From Actinomycetota bacterium (GTDB lineage Bacteria > Actinomycetota > Actinomycetes > Nanopelagicales > Nanopelagicaceae): DNA of 14,088 nucleotides. Position numbers and translations under genes: made by a program. Positions 1 to 6,762 of the stretch are shown in pieces. The notes below the pieces were generated by a model. That model had not been told where the DNA came from. It searched no databases and saw nothing but the letters and a program-made list of their open reading frames with translations. Each line of letters starts with the position of its first letter. Position 1 is the first letter of the stretch. The DNA lies in assembly GCA_009705235.1 (NCBI GenBank), contig WLCR01000011.1, positions 1-14,088 of the forward strand, read 5' to 3'.

Positions 1-489
1 CTCTCGATCAGCTGTTTCTAGTGAATGACGTCGCCATTCCTCCAGATATTTGTCGATACCAACAGGTGACTTCTCGAGTTCACCACGAAGGATTTCGGCT
101 TTCTCCTTAAGGCGACGATGGCGTCCCTCAAGAATTCTTACTCGGTTGTTCGCAGAAGTTGGGCTAAAGAATGCGAAACGAATTTCAAATCCTTCGTCCT
201 CCCAAGTTTCTGGTGTTACTGATTCGGTCAGCGCTTCAAATCTGCGAGCGCCCTTATCTGTTATGTCGTACACAATGCGAGAACGTCGTGAAGTTGCCTC
301 AACTACGGTTTCTTCGATCACACCCGCTTCAACCATTCGACGAAGTTGTGGATAGAGAACTGAAAATGACAATGCGCGGAATGGCCCGAAGATGGTGCCG
401 ATGCGCTTGCGGAGCTCGTAGCCATGCAATGGGGCTTGTGAGAGTAGGCCTAAGAGGGCAAATTCAAGTGACTCTGACCGTGAGCGCAT
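1..489 (-). CDS. PadR family transcriptional regulator (partial, C-terminus beyond window)
   Basis: 163 codons are open from the ATG at 489 to the left edge with no stop, so the C-terminus is missing. The N-terminus carries the PadR winged-helix signature: LEFALLGLLSQAPLHGYELRKRI at about residues 8-30 (in part), then the SVLYPQLRRM recognition-helix and wing region near 43-53, and a DEGFEIRFAFF segment followed by ILEGRHRRL that starts the helical dimerisation part. This arrangement resembles mycobacterial Rv0047c, a PadR protein encoded next to inositol-1-phosphate synthase, so the gene just outside the window may be ino1; that is inference. The start is fixed by a strong Shine-Dalgarno sequence (GGGAGG, 496-501) six bases upstream. 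It is transcribed divergently from the permease, with a palindrome between them that could be its own operator. The ligand is unknown. Confidence 0.9.
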   Translation of the reverse strand, partial: MRSRSESLEFALLGLLSQAPLHGYELRKRIGTIFGPFRALSFSVLYPQLRRMVEAGVIEETVVEATSRRSRIVYDITDKGARRFEALTESVTPETWEDEGFEIRFAFFSPTSANNRVRILEGRHRRLKEKAEILRGELEKSPVGIDKYLEEWRRHSLETADRE

Positions 490-527
490 CTGACACCTCC
501 CCCTTCTTGCTGTGTAATGCTCCGTTA

Positions 528-533
528 AATGTA
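528..533 (-). promoter_or_regulatory. Probable -10 element of the padR-like gene
   Basis: Read on the minus strand this is TACATT, a TAnnnT match lying 38 bases before the start codon. It would give a leader of roughly 30 nt that includes the strong Shine-Dalgarno sequence. No good -35 box is seen at 551-556, and no experiment supports the assignment. Confidence 0.4.
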
Positions 534-538
534 TCTAT

Positions 539-550
539 TCGATATATCGA
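539..550. promoter_or_regulatory. Perfect palindrome, candidate PadR operator
   Basis: TCGATATATCGA is a perfect 12-bp inverted repeat. It sits immediately upstream of the proposed -10 of the PadR gene, inside the spacer where a bound repressor would block RNA polymerase. PadR proteins commonly bind AT-rich palindromes in their own promoters, so autoregulation is the natural reading. Binding by this particular protein is inference. Confidence 0.45.
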
Positions 551-571
551 GCCGTAATCTATTGGGATATA

Positions 572-649
572 CCCGGGCGTGCAACTCGGACTCGCCAACA
601 CGGCAGTTTTTTACCCTGCCCGGGCGTGGCGTACACACTGGTAACGCCC
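572..649 (+). repeat. Duplicated 10-mer and possible hairpin upstream of the permease
   Basis: CCCGGGCGTG occurs twice, at 572-581 and 619-628, 47 bases apart. The second copy also supplies GGGCGT (622-627), which can pair with ACGCCC (644-649) to form a 6-bp stem with a 16-nt loop; an alternative 5-bp pairing of 628-632 with 644-648 exists. This could be an operator pair or a leader structure controlling the permease. I do not recognise it as a known riboswitch class, and nothing else codes between 490 and 711. Confidence 0.3.
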
Positions 650-711
650 AGCACAGTTCTACCCTTTTATATGTGTCCTACTCCGGATACTCATAGGAAG
701 GGAAGTTTCAA

Positions 712-1971
712 GTGTCTCTACTAACGTGGAAACTCCATGGAAACGGTAAATCAATTAGCTCCGGCGAGGTCGTCTCTACCGACGAACGCCTGACTTGGCC
801 CCGCACCATCGGTGTAGGTCTGCAACACATCGCCGCAATGTTCGGCGCAACATTTTTAGTTCCCATCATTACGGGCTTCCCCCCAACAACAACTCTGTTT
901 TTCTCAGGAATCGGAACACTCCTTTTCTTAGCTCTTACCCAAAACAAAGTTCCTAGCTACTTGGGTTCATCCTTTGCCTTCCTTGCGCCAATCGCGGCTG
1001 CTAAGACAAGTGGCGGAATGGGCGCTGCACTCGGTGGCGTCGTCGTTACAGGTTTAATCCTGGCAGCTGTCGGTCTAATCGTTCGCCAAGCTGGAATTGG
1101 TTGGATCAACTGGATGCTGCCTCCTGTAGTGACCGGAACAATTGTTATGGTCATTGGTTTGAACTTGGCTGGTGCTGCAAAAAATAACTTTGTTGCTGCT
1201 CCGATGATTGGTGTAGTTACTTTGGCTTCTATCGGTTTAATTTCTGCATTTTCTCGTGGATTCCTTGGTCGAATCAGCATTTTCGCCGGATTAATGATCG
1301 GATATGGATTGGCCTATGTACAGGGCGATGTAAATACCGATGGAATCAAAGCGGCAAAGTGGTTTGCACTGCCAACATTTACAAATCCAACATTTGATGG
1401 CAAGGCTATTGTTTTGTTCCTACCAGTAGTACTTGTTTTGATTGCAGAAAATGTTGGCCACGTTAAGGCAGTTGCTTCAATGACTGGCAAAGATCTTGAT
1501 GATCAAATGGGTACTGCGCTGATGGCAGACGGTGTTGCAACAACACTTGCCGGCTTCGGTGGCGGTTCCGGTACAACAACGTACGCAGAAAACATTGGCG
1601 TAATGGCTGCAACTCGCGTGTATTCAACAGCTGCATATTGGATCGCAGGTGTCGGTGCAATTGGACTTTCCTTGTCACCTAAATTCGGTGCTGTTCTGAG
1701 TGCGACTCCTGTGGGAGCACTCGGTGGAGTTGGCGTTGCCTTGTTTGGAATGATCGGTGTTGTTGGCGCACGTATCTGGATCGAAGGAAAGGTTGATTTT
1801 GCGAATTCAACTAACCTTTTGATCGCAGGTTCTGCGCTGATTATCGGTATTGCAGATATGTCATGGACTCGTGGGGATTACACATTCAACGGAATCATCA
1901 ACGCTACATTGGTAGCAATCCTTGGATACCGGATCCTTCACTCAATTGCAGATGCACGAGGTAATAAGTAA
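712..1971 (+). CDS. NCS2 family uracil/xanthine permease
   Basis: A 419-residue integral membrane nucleobase transporter of the UraA/RutG type, expected to import uracil or a related base with protons. Family marks are the GLQH segment at residues 36-39, the AENVGH motif with Glu246 and His250, and GGSGTTTYAENIG around 284-296 with Glu293. The two glutamates correspond to the substrate-binding pair of UraA. Many hydrophobic segments fit the family's 14-helix fold, and the length is normal. The GTG start is supported by a purine-rich AGGAAGGGAAG sequence (695-705) about six bases upstream. It is divergent from the PadR gene. Uracil is more likely than xanthine from the overall resemblance, but sequence alone does not settle the substrate. 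Confidence 0.9.
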   Translation: MSLLTWKLHGNGKSISSGEVVSTDERLTWPRTIGVGLQHIAAMFGATFLVPIITGFPPTTTLFFSGIGTLLFLALTQNKVPSYLGSSFAFLAPIAAAKTSGGMGAALGGVVVTGLILAAVGLIVRQAGIGWINWMLPPVVTGTIVMVIGLNLAGAAKNNFVAAPMIGVVTLASIGLISAFSRGFLGRISIFAGLMIGYGLAYVQGDVNTDGIKAAKWFALPTFTNPTFDGKAIVLFLPVVLVLIAENVGHVKAVASMTGKDLDDQMGTALMADGVATTLAGFGGGSGTTTYAENIGVMAATRVYSTAAYWIAGVGAIGLSLSPKFGAVLSATPVGALGGVGVALFGMIGVVGARIWIEGKVDFANSTNLLIAGSALIIGIADMSWTRGDYTFNGIINATLVAILGYRILHSIADARGNK

Positions 1972-1974
1972 CAT
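1969..1974 (+). promoter_or_regulatory. Leaderless-type -10 element for the LysE gene
   Basis: TAACAT lies at -12 to -7 relative to the ATG at 1981, the spacing of a -10 box whose transcript would begin at the start codon. Its first three bases are the TAA stop codon of the permease. No Shine-Dalgarno sequence precedes the ATG. Confidence 0.45.
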
Positions 1975-1980
1975 CACTGC

Positions 1981-2625
1981 ATGATTATTCCAACGCGGCT
2001 TCCTGAATACATCATTGCCGCAATGGTAATTATCTTGGCGCCTGGCCCGAGCGTATTGTTTGTTATCGCTCGGGCCATCGCGTGGGGCCGAAAGACAGCG
2101 GTATTTTCCGTCGCTGGAAATGTAACTGGAGCTTTTTCGCTTTCGGTCTTTGTTGCACTTGGAGTTGGTCCCATCTTGCAACGTTCAGAAATTGCCTACA
2201 TTGCAGTTCAATGGGGTGGCGGGCTTTATCTGATCTACCTTGGAATTGATGCAATTAGAAAACGCAGTGTGCATGCAGCCGATATGACCAACCAAGGCGA
2301 TGTTGCACCAAGTGCCGGTCGTTCCATGTGGGATGGCTACTGGGTAGGCGCGCTCAATCCTAAAGGGATTGTTTTCTTTGCTGCAGTGTTGCCTCAGTTC
2401 ATAGATCGAGAACGTGGCAACGTTACATCTCAGTTAATTCTGCTCGGTGCAATCTTTGCGATTTTGGCATTTTTTTCGGATGGAACGTGGGGTCTGCTGG
2501 CCGGAACTGCGCGCGAATGGTTAGCCACTGATTCCAATCGATTAGAAAAGCTTCGAGCTGCCGGCGGAACCATCATGATTATTTTGGGAATATCAGTTTT
2601 GGTGTCAGCAATTGTCAGTGGCTAA
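1981..2625 (+). CDS. LysE/RhtB family amino-acid exporter
   Basis: A 214-residue membrane protein of the LysE superfamily, which exports amino acids or related small molecules. The N-terminal helix ends in the family motif APGPS (Pro21-Gly22-Pro23), followed by hydrophobic helices, GGGLYLIYLG around residues 74-83, and the second-half motif GALNPKGIVFFAAVLPQF. About six membrane segments and the length fit the family. It begins nine bases after the permease stop and could be in the same transcript, but the bases at -12 to -7 also match a leaderless promoter. The exported substrate cannot be told from sequence; threonine, homoserine or lysine are the usual family substrates. Confidence 0.88.
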   Translation: MIIPTRLPEYIIAAMVIILAPGPSVLFVIARAIAWGRKTAVFSVAGNVTGAFSLSVFVALGVGPILQRSEIAYIAVQWGGGLYLIYLGIDAIRKRSVHAADMTNQGDVAPSAGRSMWDGYWVGALNPKGIVFFAAVLPQFIDRERGNVTSQLILLGAIFAILAFFSDGTWGLLAGTAREWLATDSNRLEKLRAAGGTIMIILGISVLVSAIVSG

Positions 2626-2640
2626 GTACACAATTGCTTC

Positions 2641-3318
2641 ATGATTAAACCAGCCAAGCCCGCCCGCGAAAACATTTCTCCTTCTGATCTAACCTTTGGC
2701 CTATCAACTTGTAAAAGATGTTTGTGGATTAAGTATTGGTACAAAGTCACAATGCCCGGTGCTTTTCCATTAGTTGGAACAATAGCCGCTTTACAAGAAG
2801 AGCACTTTCAGGGGGCAGATATGCCGACTATCGACCCTTCTCTTCGTGCAGGAACAGTAACTAAGTGGGGCGAATGGGTTAAGAGCAAGCCGCTAGTTAT
2901 TAATGGTTCTGAAACTCGATGGCGAATTTTAGGAAAGTATGATTTAGTCGCAACAAACGAGGATGGAACAATTGGTCTAATTGATTGCAAGGTTTCTGAT
3001 AGTCAACGAGACAGTGGGCAGTTTTACTCACCTCAACTAGAAGCCTATGCCTATAGCCTTGAAAATCCTGCTGCTGGTAAATCCCAAACAGTTGCGTCAA
3101 TAGGTCTCTTAGTGTGGAAACCAACAACTGCCATTGGTACATCGGTTGAGGATTATGGGTTTGGTGTCTTACAGAAGTATGTTCCGGTTGAACGAGATCA
3201 AGCAAACTTTATAAAGGTTATCGGTGAGTTCATAGATGTTTTGGAAGGCGAACTACCTGAAGCCGGTCCTGAATGCCAAACATGCAACTATCTGGTTGCA
3301 CGTAACGCATTGGATTAA
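2641..3318 (+). CDS. Stand-alone PD-(D/E)XK nuclease, RecB/Cas4-like, with two CxxC pairs
   Basis: A 225-residue protein with the core of a PD-(D/E)XK (RecB-type) nuclease: GKYDLV with Asp101, the GLIDCKV strand with Asp115 and Lys117, and a QLEAYAY motif with Gln132 and Tyr136. Cys24 and Cys27 near the start and Cys212 and Cys215 near the end form two CxxC pairs flanking the fold. That layout recalls the iron-sulfur clamp of Cas4 and AddB nucleases, although Cas4 usually has one N-terminal and three C-terminal cysteines. No cas gene, helicase or repeat array is nearby. It follows the LysE gene by 15 bases, has no clear Shine-Dalgarno sequence, and a CACAAT element sits at -12 to -7. A single-strand DNA exonuclease role is inference. 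Confidence 0.8.
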   Translation: MIKPAKPARENISPSDLTFGLSTCKRCLWIKYWYKVTMPGAFPLVGTIAALQEEHFQGADMPTIDPSLRAGTVTKWGEWVKSKPLVINGSETRWRILGKYDLVATNEDGTIGLIDCKVSDSQRDSGQFYSPQLEAYAYSLENPAAGKSQTVASIGLLVWKPTTAIGTSVEDYGFGVLQKYVPVERDQANFIKVIGEFIDVLEGELPEAGPECQTCNYLVARNALD

Positions 3319-4007
3319 TCCTCTTCCTGTATTTCACCAAGCTTTACTTTTTTCGGTGCATAGATGTCAATGTACTCCTGGCCAGACATTGCATGAATCG
3401 CATTCATAATCTGATCGGTGACATCCCGCAGGTGCTGTAGATCTGTGGAATCGCCATCGAAGTACATGGGTTTACCAAAATTCATTCCAACCCGCTTTAC
3501 ATTGGGAATAACTTTTCCGGTCGGCTGAATTTTGTCAGTGTTTGACATCGCCACTGGAATTACCGGTGCACCCGATTCAATTGCCAAACGTGCGATGCCA
3601 GTGCGACCTTTATACAAACGTCCATCGGGTGATCTGGTGCCTTCGGGGTAGATGCCGATGCAATCTCCATCAGCCAAAACTTTAAGTCCTGTTATCAATG
3701 CAGCTTCACTACGACGACCACCTGAACGATCAACAGGTACCTGACCTAATGCGATGAAGGTTATTTTCTTCAGCAAACCCTTTGGACCAGGAGAGGTGAA
3801 GTACTCACTTTTTGCAAGGAATGTAACTTTTCGTGGGACAACAAGAGGCATAAAAATTGAATCACTAAAGGACAAATGATTGGAGGCAATAATCACCGGG
3901 CCCTTTGATGGCACGTTTCGAAGTCCGCGTACCTTGGGACGGAAGGCAAGCATTAAAAATGGGGTCAAGAATGCACGCAAAGTTCCGTAGGGCAGGTTGT
4001 TGAGCAC
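3315..4007 (-). CDS. plsC: 1-acyl-sn-glycerol-3-phosphate acyltransferase (PlsC-like)
   Basis: A 230-residue membrane-associated acyltransferase expected to add the second acyl chain to lysophosphatidic acid in phospholipid synthesis. It has the NHxSxxD motif (Asn43, His44, Asp49; the catalytic HX4D), the VPVDRSGG block near residues 90-97, and the substrate-binding PEGTR motif (Pro121-Arg125). Its length matches the short actinobacterial PlsC type, such as Rv2182c in mycobacteria. The start is a GTG with no Shine-Dalgarno sequence but a TAAATT hexamer six bases upstream. Its stop codon overlaps that of the convergent nuclease by four bases. The acyl donor (acyl-CoA or acyl-ACP) and the exact acceptor are not determined by sequence. 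Confidence 0.9.
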   Translation of the reverse strand: MLNNLPYGTLRAFLTPFLMLAFRPKVRGLRNVPSKGPVIIASNHLSFSDSIFMPLVVPRKVTFLAKSEYFTSPGPKGLLKKITFIALGQVPVDRSGGRRSEAALITGLKVLADGDCIGIYPEGTRSPDGRLYKGRTGIARLAIESGAPVIPVAMSNTDKIQPTGKVIPNVKRVGMNFGKPMYFDGDSTDLQHLRDVTDQIMNAIHAMSGQEYIDIYAPKKVKLGEIQEED

Positions 4008-4013
4008 GAGGAT

Positions 4014-4019
4014 AATTTA
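4014..4019 (-). promoter_or_regulatory. Leaderless-type -10 element for the plsC-like gene
   Basis: Minus-strand TAAATT at -12 to -7 relative to the GTG at 4007, with six bases between hexamer and start codon and no Shine-Dalgarno sequence. It lies in a 44-base divergent gap shared with the small acidic protein gene. Confidence 0.45.
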
Positions 4020-4051
4020 GTGGTTATTGACGACTATGACACTATCTGAGG

Positions 4052-4315
4052 GTGAGTGACGCCAAAAAAGAGCCAGATGAGTTTGATGAAGAGGAGTTGA
4101 TTCGCTCTGAGTTTGACTCCATAGTCTCTAGCCTGTCCCTAGATGAATCATCTCCAACAACCTATTTGGACGAACTCGATCGATTTGATCACGATGGGTT
4201 TGTTCAACCTAATCCCCCACGACAAACACTTAAAGGATTCATCCATTCTGCAAAGAGCGCGATCAACCGTTGGTTAAAACGCGGCTATCACGAAGATGAT
4301 AGAGCAGCGCTATGA
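4052..4315 (+). CDS. Small acidic protein of unknown function
   Basis: An 87-residue protein I do not recognise. The first half is strongly acidic, with 17 Asp or Glu in residues 1-48, and includes an EFDEEELIRSEFD stretch. The C-terminal third is basic and could form an amphipathic helix (GFIHSAKSAINRWLKRGY). There are no cysteines, no signal peptide and no transmembrane segment, so it is probably a small cytosolic, partly disordered protein. It is likely real because its last codons overlap the next gene in an ATGA junction, which implies translational coupling. The GTG start has no Shine-Dalgarno sequence at useful spacing; CACTAT lies at -12 to -7, a one-base departure from the leaderless TAnnnT pattern. 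Confidence 0.65.
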   Translation: MSDAKKEPDEFDEEELIRSEFDSIVSSLSLDESSPTTYLDELDRFDHDGFVQPNPPRQTLKGFIHSAKSAINRWLKRGYHEDDRAAL

Positions 4316-5292
4316 GTAATTTCAGTTGGGGAATTGTGGGACCGGGTGGTATCGCACGAGCATTTGCGACTGATCTACAACTAATAGACGGTCATACGGT
4401 TGGCGCAGTTGGTTCACGAACTCTTAGCAATGCACAAGAATTTACAAAATCTTTCGGAGGGACTGCATACGGAAATTATGAAGAACTTTTCAGAGATCCA
4501 TCGATTGACGCAATCTATGTAGCAACACCACATCCTGCACATAAAGACAATGTCATTGCAGCGCTCTGCGCCGGCAAACCAGTTTTGTGTGAAAAGCCTT
4601 TTGCTGTAAATGCCCTAGAGGCACAAGAAATGGTGGCTGCTGCGCGTAGAAACAATGTGGCACTCATGGAAGCAATGTGGGCACGTTTCCTTCCGCATTA
4701 CGCCCAGGTCCGAGAAATTATCGCAAGTGGGATTTTAGGAAAAATTGTGACGATCCATGCAGATCACGGACAGCGTTTAGCGGATCAAAATATCCCTCGC
4801 CTAATAGAGCCATCACTTGCAGGTGGCGCACTGTTGGATCTTGGGATATACCCAGTTTCCTTTGCCCATATGATTTTGGGTAACCCAACAAAAATTACTG
4901 CAAGCGGTGTTCTGACCGAGAAAGGCGTTGATGCGCAAACATCAATGATTTTTGATTATGCCGATGGTGCACAAGCGATTTTGAATACAACAATGATTGA
5001 AGAAACACCATGTCGCGCTGTTGTTGCTGGGCTAAATGGGTGGTTAGAAATTGATCGAGTCTTCTATAGCCCAACAAGTATGCGGGTAACTTTATTTGAC
5101 GGTTCTGTGACGCAATATCCGCATACCTATGCAGGACATGGATTGCGTGAACAAGCAGAAGTTTTCAAGAAATTGGTTGTTTCAGGTCAAACTCAATCAG
5201 AGATCTTGAATTGGAAAGATACTGTCGACATCATGCAGACTCTAGACACCGTGCGTTCTCTAATCGGATTGCGCTACCCCTTTGAGCAATAA
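4312..5292 (+). CDS. Gfo/Idh/MocA family NAD(P)-dependent oxidoreductase
   Basis: A 326-residue oxidoreductase with an N-terminal Rossmann fold and a C-terminal Gfo/Idh/MocA domain. It shows the dinucleotide-binding GPGGIA motif at residues 10-15, the ATPHPAH segment near 71-77, and the family CEKP motif at 93-96 with Lys95 as the likely catalytic lysine. The MEAMWARFLP segment and the GGALLDLGIY strand resemble the dihydrodiol dehydrogenase-like branch, which oxidises or reduces sugars and related polyols. The substrate is not known. It overlaps the acidic-protein gene by four bases and faces the glucokinase gene across a 30-base gap that holds no obvious terminator. Confidence 0.87.
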   Translation: MSNFSWGIVGPGGIARAFATDLQLIDGHTVGAVGSRTLSNAQEFTKSFGGTAYGNYEELFRDPSIDAIYVATPHPAHKDNVIAALCAGKPVLCEKPFAVNALEAQEMVAAARRNNVALMEAMWARFLPHYAQVREIIASGILGKIVTIHADHGQRLADQNIPRLIEPSLAGGALLDLGIYPVSFAHMILGNPTKITASGVLTEKGVDAQTSMIFDYADGAQAILNTTMIEETPCRAVVAGLNGWLEIDRVFYSPTSMRVTLFDGSVTQYPHTYAGHGLREQAEVFKKLVVSGQTQSEILNWKDTVDIMQTLDTVRSLIGLRYPFEQ

Positions 5293-5322
5293 ATCCAAGC
5301 GAAATTGAAACTCTGATTTGAA

Positions 5323-6267
5323 TTAGTTTCTGGCTAAGTCGGCAACACCAACAAGTCCAGCTTCATTGCCTAATTCAGCAGCAATTAATGTTGGGTATGG
5401 ATGCTTTCCTGCAAATGGCATGGTGCGTTCAAGCGCTTCGCGAGTTGGCTTAAGCAAGATTTCTCCCGCATCAATTACTCCCCCGCCAATAACTACACAA
5501 CTCGGATCCAATAAAACCGATAATGACGCAATTCCAGCTCCTAGCCATTGGCCAGTTGTATTAAAGGCAGCAAGTGCAACGGGATCACCATCACGGGCAG
5601 CATCTGTAATCGCTTGTCCAGTTAAGCCAGCGATAGTTCCATCGCCACGGGATAAAAGATTTCGAGCAATTTCAGGGCTGGCGCTGATTGCTTCACGGGC
5701 ATGACGCAGAAGTGCATTTCCTGATGCATACTGTTCAAAACATCCACGCGCACCACAACCACACAGATGGCCATCAGGAACAACACGTAAGTGACCAAAC
5801 TCGGCGGCTATTCCAAATGCGCCTCGGTACAAATCACCGTTAACAACAATTCCTCCACCAATACCAGTTCCGACGGTTAACATCATCATGTGATTTTGAT
5901 TGCGACCAGCACCAAATTTTGCTTCACCCCACGCCGCAGCGTTTGCATCATTTTCTATAACTACGGGTAACCCAATCAATGCGGTTAGCTCGGCATCTAA
6001 ATCAACACCATTCCAGTCGGCAATATTTGGAGTTGCAAGCATTGTTTTGCGATCAGATGAAACAAAACCTGCTGCAGATACACCAATCGATGAGACATCA
6101 AATTGAGCCATGAGCTCTCGCGCTGTGTCCGCAATTGTCTGTGTTAAGGCAGCGCCACCTTGGCGAGGAGTGTCTTTGCGTGCGGTTGCATGAATTTTTC
6201 CATTTTCATCAACAACACCGCCAAGAACTTTTGTTCCCCCCACATCGATACCAATTGCATACGACAT
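5323..6267 (-). CDS. glkA: ROK family glucokinase
   Basis: A 314-residue cytosolic sugar kinase of the ROK family, closely resembling Streptomyces GlkA; it should phosphorylate glucose to glucose-6-phosphate using ATP. The ATP-binding motif IDVGGTK starts at residue 7. The catalytic Asp107 lies in the ENDANAAAWGE segment, and TVGTGIGGG near 131-139 is the second phosphate motif. The ROK zinc site is complete: His159 in EFGHLRVVPDG, then Cys169, Cys171 and Cys176. Length is normal for the family. It lies four bases after the SRPBCC gene on the same strand, with a GAGGGA Shine-Dalgarno sequence inside the end of that gene, so the two form an operon; the same pairing occurs in other actinobacteria. 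Confidence 0.92.
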   Translation of the reverse strand: MSYAIGIDVGGTKVLGGVVDENGKIHATARKDTPRQGGAALTQTIADTARELMAQFDVSSIGVSAAGFVSSDRKTMLATPNIADWNGVDLDAELTALIGLPVVIENDANAAAWGEAKFGAGRNQNHMMMLTVGTGIGGGIVVNGDLYRGAFGIAAEFGHLRVVPDGHLCGCGARGCFEQYASGNALLRHAREAISASPEIARNLLSRGDGTIAGLTGQAITDAARDGDPVALAAFNTTGQWLGAGIASLSVLLDPSCVVIGGGVIDAGEILLKPTREALERTMPFAGKHPYPTLIAAELGNEAGLVGVADLARN

Positions 6268-6271
6268 GGAA

Positions 6272-6709
6272 TTATCCCTCTAGATGAGTTTTGAGTTGTG
6301 ACAACGCTGCATCAATCGTTGCCTTCTCTGCTTTCTGTCGCATCATTGCGGGGATCGGCATCGATAGTGACACTTCAAGCTCGTAAGTAACTTCGGTTGT
6401 ATCTTCATCAATACTCTTGAAAGAATAAATCCCATCCATACCGGTCAAAAGATCTGCCTCATCTAATGAGAAGCTCAATTTATTGGGAGCACCGCTCCAG
6501 TCGTAATCTAAAGTTGGGCGATCTTTCATCATGCCTGCGTCAATACTCATTTTTACCTTAGTAATGCGTCCCTGATCATCATGGGCGATTGCTTCGGCAG
6601 ATTTAATCTGGGTGGACCACTCGGGGTATTTGTCCAAGGCAAAAAGAACCTCTTGGACGGCGGCGATTGGGGCATCGATACTTACTGTTGATTTGCTGAA
6701 TTCGGCCAT
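6272..6709 (-). CDS. SRPBCC (START-like) family protein
   Basis: A 145-residue protein of the SRPBCC or polyketide-cyclase/dehydrase-like fold, a hydrophobic-pocket family. The N-terminal strand and helix (STVSIDAPIAAVQEVLFALDKYPEWS) and the long C-terminal helix packing the pocket are typical, and it has no transmembrane segment. It resembles Rv2185c of mycobacteria, which occupies the same neighbourhood. It is the first gene of an operon with glkA and is divergent from the acyl-CoA ligase, which hints at a lipid ligand, but no ligand or enzyme activity can be read from the sequence. The start lacks a Shine-Dalgarno sequence and has TAACCT six bases upstream. Confidence 0.85.
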   Translation of the reverse strand: MAEFSKSTVSIDAPIAAVQEVLFALDKYPEWSTQIKSAEAIAHDDQGRITKVKMSIDAGMMKDRPTLDYDWSGAPNKLSFSLDEADLLTGMDGIYSFKSIDEDTTEVTYELEVSLSMPIPAMMRQKAEKATIDAALSQLKTHLEG

Positions 6710-6710
6710 A

Positions 6711-6739
6711 GCGGAAGGTTACCCTCTTTACCTTTCCGC
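6711..6739. promoter_or_regulatory. Inverted repeat across the divergent SRPBCC/fadD promoters
   Basis: GCGGAAGGT (6711-6719) is repeated in inverse orientation at 6730-6739 with one extra base, leaving a 10-base centre. The left arm overlaps the minus-strand -10 (TAACCT, 6716-6721) of the SRPBCC gene. The right arm overlaps TTTACC (6727-6732), a possible -35 of fadD. A protein bound here could control both genes. The regulator is unknown. Confidence 0.4.
6716..6721 (-). promoter_or_regulatory. Leaderless-type -10 element for the SRPBCC-glkA operon
   Basis: Minus-strand TAACCT at -12 to -7 relative to the ATG at 6709. The block TAACCTTCCGCTATG differs at only two positions from the one preceding the EamA gene. 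Confidence 0.45.
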
Positions 6740-6750
6740 TTCGCTCACGC

Positions 6751-6756
6751 TAGCGT
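6751..6756 (+). promoter_or_regulatory. Leaderless-type -10 element for fadD
   Basis: TAGCGT at -12 to -7 relative to the ATG at 6763, with a plausible -35 TTTACC 18 bases further upstream and no Shine-Dalgarno sequence. It is part of the perfect palindrome ACGCTAGCGT (6747-6756). Confidence 0.45.
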
Positions 6757-6762
6757 TGCCCC

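Noticed and set aside
171..557. Plus-strand reading frames over the PadR gene
   Set aside because: They are antisense to a clear PadR protein with a strong Shine-Dalgarno sequence and have no recognisable domains.
490..711. A tRNA or known purine-type riboswitch upstream of the permease
   Set aside because: No cloverleaf pairing and none of the conserved purine-riboswitch core was found; only a short hairpin and repeated 10-mer are visible.
2641..3318. The Cas4-like nuclease as evidence of a CRISPR system
   Set aside because: No repeat array and no other cas gene is present in the window; stand-alone RecB-type nucleases are common.
5293..5322. A terminator between the oxidoreductase and glucokinase genes
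   Set aside because: The 30 bases contain no convincing inverted repeat or T-run.
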